This document shows positions 26,697 to 41,600 of a DNA stretch of 59,760 nucleotides, one piece after another. The first letter of the stretch is position 1; each line of letters begins with the position of its first letter. Both the position numbers and the translations under genes were made by a program. The DNA lies in contig JAFSLV010000006.1 of assembly GCA_017448245.1 (NCBI GenBank), forward strand, positions 1-59,760, in the 5' to 3' direction. Below the pieces are notes generated by a model. That model did no database searches. It had not been told where the DNA came from and worked only from the letters and a program-made list of their open reading frames with translations. The DNA is from Lachnospiraceae bacterium (GTDB lineage: Bacteria > Bacillota > Clostridia > Lachnospirales > Lachnospiraceae).

Positions 26697-29600
26697 TCAG
26701 AGGCGCTTCCCGTGTCCGGCGGCGAGCAGCAGGATCATGGAAAACAGCGCGCACAGGAGTATCAGATGATTCCGGAGCAGATCCTCCTCGCCCGTATTGC
26801 CGCCGCGCGACGCATACTGCGCGGTCTCTCTTGTGCGCACGCCGGAGAGCACCTCGCCGTTGACCCTTGCCGGCTCGCTCGTCGAATAGTTCCTGCCGTC
26901 GAGCTCCATCGTCGCATTGTTGTCCACATTGTATCTCGTATAGGCGCTTAAGTCCGCACCCGGTTTAAACTCTGTCGTGATCTGTATCTTGATCGTCTTG
27001 CCGCGATAAGGCGCAGCGTCTTCGATCGACATCGTCACGTTCTGTCCGCGGTTCGTGAGCACCTGCTCGGAAATGACCTGTCCGTCGACGATCACGAGCA
27101 TGCCGGTCACCTGCAGCACCTCCGGCACCTCATCCGTGATCGAAAACTTCTTCGCATCCTGCGGGATCGTCGTCATGATCTCATAGGTCAGCGTCTCTTC
27201 CGCCGCCTGCAGCTTGTAGGTCTGCTGTCCGTTCACGGTCTTGGTCAGTCCCGGCGGGTCCTCCTTCGGCGGTTTCACGGTGACCTCGTTGGAGGTCTTT
27301 GACGTATTGTCAAAACGGTATGTCGCCGTGTTCGGCACCTTCTCGTCCGTATAAGCCGCAAGAGAAGCGCCCGCGCGGATCCTTGCCCGGAAGGTCACGA
27401 TGACCTCTTCTCCGCCGTGCCCCGTCAGATACGCCGCAGGTAAAGAAACCGTGAGCGTCCGGTTGTTGTCGGAAAACGCAACCATGCTGACCTCCGTGCC
27501 GGAAGGACTCATCCCCGTCGTCTCCGTGACGCGCGCACCGTTCACCGTCACCGTCACATCCGACTGCGAAAGCGAAGACACCGTGATCCCCTGCGTCGTC
27601 GCGCTCGTGCCGGCGATCTCGAGCACGCTCTCGAGCGTGTCCGTGATGACAAAATGCGTCAGCGTCCCCGCCGTCGTCAGCGGCAGCTGCGTGACGATCT
27701 TGTAGGTAAAGACCTCGTCTCTGAGCGCGAGATCCGCATGGGTCTTGTCATTGACCGTCTTGATGATCGGCGGCTCATCCGGTCTGACCGTATTGGTGAT
27801 CACGGTCTCACCGTCCGCCGGATTGCCGGTCGCAGTCAGAATCACCTGCACGTTTGCCCCCGTCACGTCGGCATACGTCGCCGTATAGGCCGCCGTGAGA
27901 TCGGTGCCGCCCGTGCCCGTGACCCGGGTCTCCACGACCGTATACTCGTAAGGGACGCCGGCCCCGTCCGTCTGTTCCAGATCCGTAAAGACATACGCCC
28001 AGGCTTCAGACGTACCCTGTCCTGTCTTTGTGAGGGTCGCCGTCTTTCCGGGCACGTCCGTAAAGGCACCGCTTGTCCCCGCACGACGCCTCAGCTGCAC
28101 GGTAACGGAGGATATCGTGCTCTCGAGTGCCGCAAGCTGCTGCGCATCCATGTCCGTTCCGTTCGCGTTCTTCCAGACCTTGCGCACGGCGATGTCGACC
28201 GAAGGGATTTTGGTATTGGTCACGGTCATCTGTGCCGCCGCAGCCGTACCTGTCCCTGCGCCGGAAACTGCGGTACCCTCCAGGATGCCGTCCGTGACAC
28301 TGTACGTAGGCGTATAGCCCGCAACCGCCTCCTCTCTCACCTGATACCGCATGACTCTGCCGAGCAGATCATATTTCGGCAGATCCCTGAAGAAATTCTT
28401 TTCCTCCGTCCCGCTCCATGGATTGACCGACGTCGCGTAATCTGCGGCCCGTAATACAACCGTCTTTTGCGTCGCCGCATCCGGATAGGGCACATAGGAC
28501 GTGCCGTTATGATAGTACAGACGGAAGGTGACGTCGGACCGTTTGTCCTCTTCCCCGGTATCGTCCGCCCAGAGCTTGGTCATCCGGATATCGACAAACT
28601 CCGGCGTCTGCTGCCTGTTGGTCACGGTCGAGGTAAAGTTGCCGGTGCCGCCCGTTGTGTTGTCATGCTGCGTTACGACACCGGTTGCGGCGTCATGCGT
28701 AAAGCGGATGGTGGAAAGATCCGTCGCCGTCATGCCGGCCGGAAGATTGGTATCCGCCGCCGTCGCCTCACGCACCGTATATTCGTAAAGCGTCGTCTTA
28801 TTAAGATCGGTGTGCTTTTCAAGTCCCGTGAAGGACGCCGTCCAGTTGTTGGACGCGTTGAGCTCGAGTGCGACGAGCTTGCCTGTTGCCGTTCCATCCT
28901 CTGTGACATCCTTCCAGGTCGTCGTCCCCATCTCCCTTTCCTGCAGCACCACGACCACCGCGGGCAGGCCGTTTAAGTCAACCCCGGTGATTTCCGTATT
29001 GTCATAACGCAGCCACTTCTTGGTCACGGTCAGCGACACCTGCTCCGGCTGCGGCAGGGCATTGGAGACGTTGTAGGTGATGAGGTTATTTGTTCCCACA
29101 GCAGACGAAGCCGCAGGCGTCTGGGTCTCGACGTTGGTATAGCCGGAGGTTGCGATTTCTTTTCCGTCGACCTTGATCTCCTCAATCGTGTAGTAGACAT
29201 CTTCACCGTTCCACTTCTTCGGCAGATCGGGAAGTGCGCTGTTCGTCGCGGGATCGCCGTTGATCGTGAAAGTCCAGTTGTCACCGGATGCGGTCATCGT
29301 AATGACATTTCCGCTTGCGGCGATGGTGTCATCCTTACGGATCACATACTCCACGGGGCCGACGACCTCCGTCGTGCCGTCTGCAAGCTTACCCGTCACC
29401 TGCACGGTGATCGTGTCGGGGATCGTCGTGTTTTGCTGCACGGAGGCACCCAGCGGCCGCATCACAACCGGCGCCCTGAGCATCTGCGCCGCGATATCGA
29501 CCGTCTGCAACGCGGGCAACTCATAGATGTTATAGAGTACATAATCCATCACCGCATTGCCGTTTGTTTCATAAGACAGGGTAAAGGATTCCGTGTCGCG

Positions 29601-32600
29601 GACATAGTCCGTATCCGGATCCGTGATCTGCATGACCGTATACGTGATTTTTTCGTCGTTGTCGTTGTAGAGCTTCAGCCCCGGAATCACAAAGCTCCAC
29701 ACACCGCCCGCTTCATATGCCTGCACACCACCCGCAATCCGCACCGCGTCATCGATCGTCACGGTATAATACATATCGCTCTCGATCGCCGATACGCTCT
29801 CTCCCGTCACATGCAGCAGGATCGTGCGCGGAATATCCGCTTCGTTATTGTCCCCATGGTCAAAGAAGATCTCGCCGCGCACCGACATCACCTCTACGCG
29901 GTCGCCCAGCACGCCGTCCTGCGCCCCCGTCCCCGCATCATCCGAAGCGTCCGGTGTGCCTTCCTGCGTCATGCCGCTCTCCGTTCCGCTCTCTTTCCCC
30001 GTGCCGGTGCCTGTGCCGCTCTCTCCCGTCGCGCCGCTAAATCCGGTTGTGCCCGCTTCCGTACCGCTCGAACTGCCGGGCATCACGGGAACGGCATCCT
30101 CCGGCATCACCGTCGGCACAGGGTCCGTCGGCACAGTATCCGCCGGCACCGCTTCCGGGATCTCCTCCGTCAACGGATCTTCCAAAGTGTCTTCGGGATC
30201 CGCCCCGGGCTCCGTCATATCCTGCGGTTCGTAGTGGTTGTCTGCCGTCGCGGCATCGCCCGTATACGTCCACGCGCCCTGCCAAAGCAGTGTCTCGTCA
30301 TCGCGGTACGTGACCGTCCCCTGCATCTGTTCATACGCATCAATGCGCGCCTGCACGGTATAATCGAGAACCCTGCCGCCGTACGTCGCATCGAGATGCG
30401 CGATCGTAAAGTGCCACGCGCCGTGGATGTCCACCGTCGCATCGATATGATACGGCGAGTGTGCCTGCTCCGATTCATACGGCGTCACCGCATAGACCGC
30501 TTCGTAGACGGTATCTCTTCCGGACAATGCGCGCACGCGCAGATATACGGTGTCCGGACGTTTTGCGGGATCACTGTCCGCATGCGACCATTCGATCACG
30601 CCCGCAAGATCGATCTTTTCCGCGATCTCCTCAAGTGCGAATATCTCCGTATCCGTCACGGTATAAGTCAGCGAATCCCGTGCGGGTGCGGGCTGCGGTG
30701 CATCCTCCCGTGCCGCATGTGCGGGCGGCGTTTCTTCCGTCGCCTGCATCTCCTGCGTCTCCACCGGCGTCACATCCTCGAGCTCGTAGATGATCTCTTC
30801 TCCGTCGTCGTCATACTTGGGCTGTTCGGGCAGGGTAAAGGAGATTTCTTCCGGTTCTTCTTCACTGCCTGCCGCCGTCACATCTGCAACGATCTTGTTT
30901 TCACTCTCATCCGCCAGATACTCCTCGCTCGTTGCGTCGCTGTACACGCTGAAGAGCTGCACCGGCTCCTCGACATTGGCCTCCGTCGTGCCGCCGTTTA
31001 CGGGATCCTCCACCGTCGCCGACATCTGCAACATCACGGGCGCGGAGGAACGCATGCTCATCGCGGACATCGACCGCGTACGCAGCGGGTTGATGATCCA
31101 GGTCTTGGTGCCGGAGATGGAGACGTACTCATTGGTTGTGGTATAGGTGTTTTTGATCGTCACATCCGTATTTGCTCCCGTCGCATTGACTCTGCCGTTT
31201 TCCGGTGTATACGTCTGCTCATACGCTGTCACCGTGCTTTCCGTCACTGTCCATGTAATCGGATTGCCCAGATAATACTTCGGCAAATTCTTAATCGTTA
31301 CCGCACTCCAGTTGCCGTCTGTACCGACCGTTGTTGTAAGCGTCCTCGGATTTGCGCTCAGGTTATCCGTCAGACCCGGTCCGATTTTGTAGGTAAAGGT
31401 CGCATTCGGGATTGCCAGACCGTTGTTGTAGGTGCCGGTCACGGTCACCGTAATCTCCGCAGGCCTTGCACTCAGCGGACTGGCATTGGGTGCCGTCCCG
31501 TGATCCCACTCCTTGGTCAGCGTAATGTCAGTCGTATCAAGCGTGTTGGTCAGACCTGCGGCAAAGCTGTTGGTTGCAGATAAGTCCACATAATTTGTTG
31601 CCGTTCCATCCGCCGTATTCGTCGCCACATAGCCCTGCGGTACCGCTTCCGTGACACGGTATGTGATGGCCGTTCCGCCAATCGTCGTCTTCGGCAGATT
31701 CTCCCATGTATACACCGGATTGCCGTTTGTGTCTGTCGTTTCGACCGGCTGCGGATCGCCGTCGACCGCCGTCCATGTCGTTCCGCCATCCACCGACTGC
31801 GTCAGCGTAAGCGTCAGCGACGACGGGCGTCCCGCGCTGTAATCGACCCAGCCGATATCGGTATCCGCCCAGGTCTTGGTAAAGACGATATCCGTCGGAT
31901 CCGGACGATTGATCGTATTGGTGATGGTTACATTGTGCGTAGTTGCCGTCGTCCCGTCAATCTCTGCGGGCGAACCGCTCACCGTGTAAGCCGGTGTCCA
32001 TGTTGAAGGATCATCCACCTCTTCCACGCGCCAGATGATCTTCTTTCCTTCATGATACTGCGGAAGATCGGTGAATATCACACTCCAGTCCGCGCTGTCG
32101 CTAAGGTCCGTACCTCCGCCTTCTGGCAAGGTCTTCGTCTGCACGCTGCCGGCTAACAGCGTGCCGTCCACGTAGCCTTCCAGTTGTATCGTGATCTGCT
32201 TTCTTGTATTGTGGCCATTGTTTTCGTCGCCCACCCAGCTCTTATTGACCGTTATTTCCGTCGTTCCCGGCGTATGCGTATTGGTTGCCGTAAAGGTGAT
32301 CGTGGCGGCGGTGCTGCCATCAATTGTGACAGGCGCAGGCTGCTGTGTCGGCGTATAGCCGGCCGCCACGTCGACCTCGATCAGACGGTAGGTATAGGCA
32401 TGCTGCGTGCCGTTGACAAAGGCATACTTCGGCAGGTTTCTGATCTCGGCATACGTCCATGATGCCGCGTTATTATCGGTATCCGTATCATCCTTTTTGA
32501 TCGTGATGTGGTACTTCCTCTTATTGGTATCCGACATATTGTCATAATAGTCAAACAGCGTATCGCCGCTTCCAAGGCGGTAATCCCAGGCAATCGAGGG

Positions 32601-35600
32601 ATCCAGCGGATTGGTGACATCGACCATATAGAACGCGCTGTCCGCCCCCGCAGGATTAAGACCCGCGACCAGAATAAAGGTCGCCTCCGTCGGCCGGATG
32701 CCGTCCTGATTGCTGTTATCAGACCAGTTCTTCGTAAGCGATAATCCGACCGTGCCGGTGTCATAGCGCCTGTTGGTGATCGTCTCGGCCTGTGCGGCGA
32801 CGGTATGTGTCTTTGCATAGCCCTGCGAAGGCGTGCCGGGATAGATTGGCGCAAAGTATCCGAGCGATGTAAAGGCATCCGCTTTTTCTTTCACGACGTA
32901 GGTGCATTTTTCACCCGGATACAGCAGTCCGTTCCATGTGATTATACGGTCATTGCCCGTGCCGGTCACGAGAGGCTGCCCGGACGGAATCAACGCCGCA
33001 TCCACCGCTGTTTCCACGGGATTTGCCGGATCCGTTTCATCCAGCACATAAAGCGTGAGCGCCGCCTTCAGTTCTTCATCCGAAGGACGTCCGCTGTAGT
33101 TGTCATCATCCCATGCCTTCTTCACACTGACATTGATCTCCAGCGTGTTTTTGATTTGCACCGTATGGTAGCTGCCGTCCGTCTGTTTTGCGGCAGGCGT
33201 CGTCAGTTCATACGCATATTTCGCGGAAACGCCTGTCTCTGTCACGCTGTAGGTCACGGCCTTTCCTTCAAAGGTCTTCGGAAGATCCGTAAACGTATAG
33301 GACCATGTGGTATCACCCGCGCCGACTGTCACGCCGGTGGAGTTCTTTTTCAGCGTAACCGGTCCCGTTACATTCGGGATATCGATCACAGTTCCATCTT
33401 CATCGCGCGTTGCCGTGAGCGTCAGCGTGATTTCCGTATCCGCATCCCTTGCGGCTCCGAGACCGTCTTCCCAGGTCTTTGTCACGGGGATTTCGGTCTT
33501 TTCCGGCGTGTGCTCATTTTCGACCGCGGCAAACGCAATCGGTGTGGACGCACTGCCGGTGGTTGCCGCAATATCCGCAGGCGTTGCAGTCGCATTTGTC
33601 ACCGCATATCCGGTACCGGTCAGATCCGTCACCTCGCGCAACCGATAGGTATAGGCGGTCTGCGTACCCGCAACGGAAAGATCATACTGCGGCAGATTGC
33701 CGACGTTCATCGTCCACCGATTATCATTGCCCGTTACCGCATCGGTCGTCTTCAAAACGATATCAAAATCGTCCTTTGCACTTGTTCCAAGTGTATTATT
33801 TTTGTAATCCTCCTCCGTATAGGTCGTCACCTCCGGCATGCCGCTTGCGGTATTCTTAACCTGCACCAGGCGGAAGGAGGTCGCATCGCCCGGCTGCGTT
33901 GTCGCATACAGATGGAAGGTCACGGACGGAAGCCTTGATCCGTCGAGATTGCTCTCATCGCTCCAGTCCTTGGTGACAGACGCGGAGATCCTTGTCGCAT
34001 CCTGCTGCCTGTTGGTGATCGTGCCGTTTGCCGGCGCGTGTGCAGAGACAGCATTTGCGCCGTCTTTGTATGTGCCGGTCATGTATCCGGTCAGCGGTGC
34101 CTTTTCCTTTACGCCGTAGGTCGCGCCATTATTATAAGGAAGCCCCTCAAAGGTCAGACTCCAGGAGGATGCAGACCAATACTTCTCAGGCGTTCCTGTC
34201 GCGGGTGCGCCGGTATTAATCTTCAGTGTGATGCTATCCGTTCCGTCACTCCAGACCACCGTCCACGTCGTATCGGCAGGTGGCGATAAAGTCGTATCGG
34301 GCGGCGTGATCACAGGCGTTGTACTGATTGCCGCAAGCAGATCGGTCTCCGGTGCTGCCGTGTTAAACAGCATCAGATTTTCCGCAAACGCACGGACATA
34401 GGTCTCAACCTCCGTATCCGTAACTCCTGCTGCAAGCGAAGGTGCCGCTGCATTCCCCGCCGCATCCTGCCAGGCCTTCGTCAGTGAAAGCGTTGTCTTG
34501 TCCTGTGTATTGGTTACGTGAATCTCTACATTGCCGCTCACATCCACCACCGGTGTTCCGACCGTCGTGATGTAATTATCCGTCGTCGTTGTCTCTCGTA
34601 CCGTATAGTCGATCGATACGGAACGGTTACCGACAATGATGTATTTCGGAAGGCCGCTCCAGGAAGCCTCCCATGCCGTCGTTTCGATTGTATCCACGGT
34701 GCCGTCAAGCGTCCGCGGCGCGGTATCGATGGTGCTACCCGCGTGAATAAACACCGGATGCAGCACCTCGCCCGTTCCCGGATTTGTGATGAGTGTTACG
34801 GTATTCGTACCGTTCTGATACGAAGCGACCAGCTCCAGCGTGATCTGCGCACCGGATGGCGCCGAAGGGTTCCAGGACTTTATCGCTTTAACGCTCACGC
34901 TCTCCCAGGTCTCCCTGTTGGTGATCGTGGTCGCGGCAGACGCACCGCTTAAGCCCGCGGTATTGGCGCTGTCATAGATAACCTCATAGAAGGACGGATT
35001 GGTTATGCCGACCACCACACGGTTCGAATCCACCGCGGATTCCGTGCCGTTCGTCATCGTTACCTTTGTTTCCGCCACGCTGTATTTGATCTCCGCGTAG
35101 GACGTGCCCGTATCGATTCTGGACGGCAAATGCTCCCATTTTGCCTGCCAGCTTTCTGATGCGCCACAAGTTTTTTCTATGAGCAATGCCTGCAGTGCTG
35201 TCTGCGCGGCGTCAGGTGTTGCCACAACCGTTCCGTTATCTGTCGCCGTATCTTTGGTAATGACCACGGTATGTGCCGTCGCGGGTGTTGTCGACGGGTC
35301 ATCATAGGTATAGGTTGCCGTCAGCTCGGCAGAGACACTCTCGGCGTCTGTCGGAGCCGCCACGGAATTGCCGCTGCTGTCCTGCCATGCCTTTGTGACT
35401 GTGATATCGGTCTCCTGCGTATTGACGATCCTGCCTTCGTGATAGGCGCCGTCCTCGACCGCCCCCGTTACCGCAGACGCACTATTGTCATAGTAGGCAT
35501 TCTGGTAGCCGATGAATGCATGATCCTTCTCTGTCACATAGTAATCGAGGCCCGTGATCAGAGGCAGACCGCTGAAGATGATCTTCCACGGATCGTTGGT

Positions 35601-38600
35601 ACTGCTGTCACCGTCCGGATCCGTATCCACAACAACGCTGCGCACATCCGCAGGATCAAGATGCTGCGTCACACCGGTCTTCGGCTCCATTTTTACGATG
35701 TATTTGGTCGTGCTGCCGGTCATAAGGGAAACCGTTGTCCACTGATAGGTCTGCTCCGGGGCGGTTGCATCATAATCTGCCGATCCCCACAGATACGCGT
35801 CCGCTTCGTGATCCGACCGGTGCAGGACGAAATTGGAGAGGAAGGTTTGGATATATGTCTCGTCTATCGACGCAGGCACGGTCCCCTGCCACTCCTTCGT
35901 CACCGTGACCGATGTCACCGGCGGGTCGACCGTGACAATGTTGGAATCTTCGTCATAAGCGGCTGATGCAGCGTTGTCAAACCATATCTCATAATGCGCC
36001 CCGTTGATCGCGCCGGTGTGGTTATGCTCCACCGTCGGATCTGTCCCGTAATCAACCGGACGGTATGTCATCGTATAAGGCCATGTGGACACATTAAGCC
36101 TGTTCATCTTGGCGTCTTCGACGGGTTCGTCCTCTGTCTGCTGCACCAGGCGATATCCGTCCACGTTTGCCAACACATCGCCCTGTATGCCGACAAGTGC
36201 CTCCGGCGTTAAGTAGGACGGCTTAATCCGTGCGTTAAAGGTGATGTGGATCCACTTGCCGCGCAGCGCATCGCGTTCTTCATCAGAAGCAAACGTATCG
36301 GATAACAGATTGATTTCAACGCTGAGCTTCTGGAATTCCTTACCGGAGACACTGGTAACCACGGTCATGGTCTTCGTGATCGCACCTGCGGGCAGTCCAA
36401 AGCCGCCCTCCGCCACATAGCCCGTGCGGGAAGAGAGCGCCGGTGCCGAGCCGTCCGCATTGCCGTCCTTGGCGGCGACATGAATCTCTGTAGTAAGATT
36501 TCCCGCGACCACGGCAGCACCTGTCACATCCACCAGCATGATCGCTTCATTTAAGGTATCCGTGATGACGACACGGTCCGCATCGTGCGTCACGTAGGCC
36601 TGGACATCATAGGTAAAGACCTCGTTAAAGGCGTTAAGGTCCGTATGGACGCCGCCGTCGTCGCCGCTGTACTGTGTGACAAGACCCGTAACCGGATCCG
36701 TCGGATTGGGACGCGCGGACGCATCCACCGGACGCTCGAGATTGACATACTTTTCGATCGCGGGTTTGGCATTGATCAGTGTGACGGTCTTTGCGTTATC
36801 ACCTGTCGTCGACACCATTTCTATCGGTTCCTTTGCCGTATAACCCGTTGCGGTCATCTGCGTTTCTATCACCGTGTAGGATACCGGCAACAGGGTATTG
36901 GTGCTGTCTCCCGCCCTGACAACACCGCGTGGCAGATCGTTCCACTCCGCCGTCATGGAAGGATCACTTGCGTAATCGAGTGTTTTCTCCCAGCCACCGG
37001 CAACACTAACCGCATCCCTCAAATCCGGATAGTTGTCCTGTTCCGTTGTACAGTTGGTATTATCGATCCGCACATCTCCCGACGCCGTCGTAATCGTTGC
37101 GACCAGATGCACCTTGACATTTCTTTGTGTCGCCTCCGTCGGCAGCGGGCTCCAGATTTTTTCCACACGGACCCTGGTTGTCGCAACCTTGGTATTGGTG
37201 ATGGCGACGCTGTCCGCCCCATCCGCCGGAATCACGCCGGTGCTTTCCGGTGTGGCGCGGTAGCCGTCCGGCACGACCTCCGTCACGGTATAGGTGATTC
37301 GTTGTCCGTCGGTATGGTGTGTCTTTAAGTCCGGAATCGTAATCCCCGTCCAGACGGTTCCGCTCGTAGTGTCCTCCGTCGCAAGGATGTCCGTATTTTC
37401 ATCCACGCCCGCCGGCGCGTCAGTTCCGCGTTTTACATACGCCTTATACGTAGTCTCCGGGAAGACCGTGAGCGTGCTTCCTCCCTCTCCCGTCACGGTA
37501 CCCGTCACCTTAAAGGTCAGTACCTCGGGGAATGCGGTCGTGTCTGAAGGATCCGCCTTTGCCCATGTCTTCGTAATCTTAAGCGTCGTCTCCGCCGTAT
37601 TGGTGAAGGAGACCGTACCGTTCACAACATTCTGTCCGGTTGTGTACGTATTGGGCGACATCACCCAGGTCACACCGTCCGCCGTCGCCTTACCGTCCGC
37701 ATTAAACTCAGCGACGTCACTGCCCTTTTTCACACTGTATTCTTTGACATAATAATTGAGGACAAGTCCCGTATCCGGCGCATATTTCGGAAGGCCGCTT
37801 ATGGTCTCTGACCAGGTATCCGCAGCTGTGGCAGGAGGTGTCAGCTCAACCACATACATTGTATTGCCCTGTTGCACGGAATAGCCGTTCGCCGGGTCAC
37901 TTGTAATCGCATATTGCGTGATTGTGGAAGGATCCGACGGATCGGTCGCCGGCGTAACGGTGGTGGCGTATACATGGAAGACCACCTTGTCCGCCTGCGT
38001 TGCGGCATGCCAGGTTTTGTTGATCGTGAGATCCGTCAACTCTTCATTGGTCAGCTCCGCCTTCCAGGCGCCGGGATTTGTCGTATCAGCCTCCGCCTCT
38101 GCGGTCGCCTCTCCCACGATCCGGTAATCCGTGGGAAGACTCGTAAGAACCTCTTCCACCGTATACTTCACCGGTGTCTGATTGTCATCGCAATACTTCG
38201 GAAGTCCCGTCAGCGTGTAGGTCCAGCCGAGCGTCTCACTCTCCGTCAGAACAGTTGCCGTTTGCGTGCCGTTATATACAAGAGCATGCGTATTCGGATT
38301 CGTGCCGCGCACAATTACCTCGATCGAGGAAGGGCGCCTTCCGGCGGCATTGTCCGCATCGCGCCAGTTCTTGATGATGCGAAGCTGTGTTTCCTCCGTA
38401 TTGTAGAGCGTGACCGGGCGGGAAGCGTCTCCGGCGGCACCGCTAACAGGTATATCCAGACCGGTTCCGGTCAGAACATTGCCATCTGCATCCGTCGGCA
38501 GATAGCCGGAGACGGAGGCTTCCCTGACGGTGTACGTATAAAGATGCCAGGTCTTTTCTCCCGCGTCGTAGAAGTACATCGGAAGCCCCGTAATCGTCGC

Positions 38601-41600
38601 AACCGAACCGGAATCCGGCCATGTATAGGTATAGACAGGATTATTCGGATCCGTATTGTCGATAACAGGCGTCGGTCCGATCACCGCCTCTTTTGTTACC
38701 GTATGCGTAAACTGGTTGGTAGACCCGTATGTCGCAGTTCCCGTCACGATGAGACGGATGCTGTCCGGACGGTCCGAAGGCGTCGTATCCCGCCAGAGCT
38801 TGGTCACCGGGATTTCGACTTCTCTTTGTGTATTGACGATATCGCCGTTGGAAGCGGCTTCCTCGCCAAGCGTAAAGCCGGTCAGCGACGTATCGCTGTT
38901 ATCATACGCGGTGACATAGCCGTCCAGCGCATTTTCCGTCACCGTGTAGTAATGCGTGTTGTTGAGCCTCGGCAGACCGGACCACACCGCCTCCCAGCGG
39001 TTAGGATTAGAGGCACTTTCTCTTATTGTGAGTGTGACCGTAACGTTGGTGCTGCCGGGCAGTGTCACCTCTCCGGTCCAGGTATCCGGTGTAGCGCCCG
39101 GAGTCATCTCCTTTGCTTCCAGCTCATAATCCTGCACTGCACCGTTTAACGTCAGCTTGCTGTGCAGAACAAGACTGTCCTTCCATGTTTCCTTTGAAGG
39201 GCGCTGTACACTTCCCGTCTCCGCCCAGAGCTTGTCGACCGTAAGCTCTTCCGTGAACGGCACAACCGTTACGGTGTTGGAATAAACTGCCCGCGCGTTG
39301 TTGTTGATCGCAAGTGACGCATAATTGCCCTCGCCCGCATGGATATTTGCAAGCGGCGTGTACGCACCGGATGCTGTTTGCATGTGCGCGTTGGTCACCG
39401 TTCCGTCGCCGTCAACCATTTCCATGTGATTATTTTCGACGGTCCCGTCACTTGCGACGATCGCCCAGCCGAGTGCGGGATCCGTTGCGCTGATAAAGGT
39501 CTCGTGATCCTCCGTGATGCGCGTAACTATTCTCGCGTAATACTCCGGACGGATGCGCGCCGCAAAATGGATCTGTACCCACCGGGTGTCATAGCGGTTG
39601 ACAAAGCTAAAGAAGTCCGCGTCGTCCGTCCCGTTGAGCGTAATCGTCATGGTTTGTGCGGCATCTTTGTCCGTGGCAGTCACCTGCACCGCACCGTCAC
39701 GCAGTGCCATCGTTCCCTTCATGGCGCCCGCATCCGCTTCATGCTGCGTGACATTGCCGATATGGCCGTTCCCCGAACCGTCATGATCAAAGACAATCCA
39801 CAGATCCGCGCTTCCTGCCTGCGGATTTTCTCCCCGCACGCTTCGGATCAGGGAATTGCCGGCATTAAAACCGGTATTTTGTGTTCGAATGGCATTGCCT
39901 CCGGCATCCGTGCCGCCGTACGTATACAGCGTGCGGCCCTGCGTGTCGACATATTCGAGCGCCGTCGGCAGTGTGTCCGTGATCGTGAGACTTGTCGCAT
40001 CCGCCGGAACATAGACCATCAGATCATATTCAAATACATCGTCGAACTGCGGGATCTCGGCATGCACCGCGCTGTTGACATATTTTTCGATAACTTCCTT
40101 TTCATTGATGATTGTATACCCGTCACCTGCAGCATTGTCCGTCACACGCGAGGTAAAGCCGGTAATCTCCACTCCATTGTCGACTGCTCTTTTTTCCACG
40201 ACGCTGTAGGAAATCTCCTGTGCGAGATGTCCCTGATAATAACGCGGCAGATTTTCAAAGGCGTCTTCCCAGCTGCCCTCCGGAATGAGCTTCAACGTCC
40301 CGGTCACATTCTTTGACGCAAAGAACGCATCGGATGCAATATCCGTAATCGTCACTTTCGTGCCATCCGGTGCCGTATAGGTTGCGACCAGCCCCACCTC
40401 GACGTACGTCGTCGGATTGGACGGATCCGGATTATTGCCGGAGGGCGAGATATTGCGCCACTGTTTGTTCACCGCAACGCGCGTTGTATCGTCATGGATC
40501 CTGATATTGGTAACACTGCCACCTGCGGTTGCCGCGCCTGCCAGGATATTGTCCTCCGTATCCTTGTAGACAGGTGTGTCATACGTAATCCGATTGCCTG
40601 CGGCGATATAGGAAAACGCACCGTTTTCAGCGACATTCCAAGGCAGGATAGCGCCCGTTGCCGGGTTTTCCAACATAGGCAGTCCGCTCCAGGTAAAGGT
40701 CCAGCAGATGCCCGTATTGCCGTCCGCAAAGGTGCGCGGCGTGATGTCCGTCCGGATCAACAGCTTAACCGGCGCAGTGACGGTCTGTCCGTTCTCCGTT
40801 CTCGACCAGGTGATCGTCCAGTTGCTCCAGTCGCTGCCCGAGCGAACCGGATCATTCATCGTCCATGTGCCGCCGTATTTTGTGATATCCGGCACGTTTG
40901 CGGAAGATACGATAAAGTGCTCCGCAAGTGCTTTGATGTACGGAATACCCTTCGCAAGCTCCACATAACCGCTTTGCAGGAAGAAATGATCCGCGGCACT
41001 CGTGCCGATCCAGCGCTTGTCGATCACGATGTCCGTTGTCTTCGGGACAACCGTCACGGTATTGGAATAAATCTCCGGCTGATTGTCCACGACCAGCTCG
41101 GCGTAATTGCCCTCGCCCTCATGTCTCGTGCCGTAGGAGACATAGGTGCCCTCTGCCGTCTGCTTTCTTCCCTGGATGACGGTGCCGTCACCGTCCGTCT
41201 TTTCTCCCGCCAAATAGCCGTCGTTGCTTACAATGGCCCAGCCAAGCGCCGGATCCGTCGTCGTATTGTATCCACCGGACGTCAGTGCCATCCGGTTGAT
41301 GATCGCCAGATAGTATTCCGGGCGGATCCGTGCGTTGAAGCGCAGATGGATCCAGACGCCGTGATTGTCATTGCTGTCCTTAACAAGCCGGCCATGATTA
41401 CTGCCGAGATTGATCGTAAGCGTCTGTGCGGAAGCGCCGTCCGCGGCGGTAATGTCCATGTTACTGTCACCGATCGTATAGGTCTGCATCCTGGCGCCGT
41501 CATTTTCATGCGCCTGCAGATTGGCCACATACCCCTCGCCGCTTCCGATATGATCATTGGTTTTCCATCCGTCGATCTTGTTATATTCCGTACCGACCGG

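Noticed and set aside
29433-31583. Long plus-strand frame of 716 codons (and many similar ones between 27,600 and 46,800)
   Set aside because: It lies antisense to the giant gene, is extremely rich in Arg, His and Cys, has no ribosome site and is explained by the codon bias of the opposite strand.
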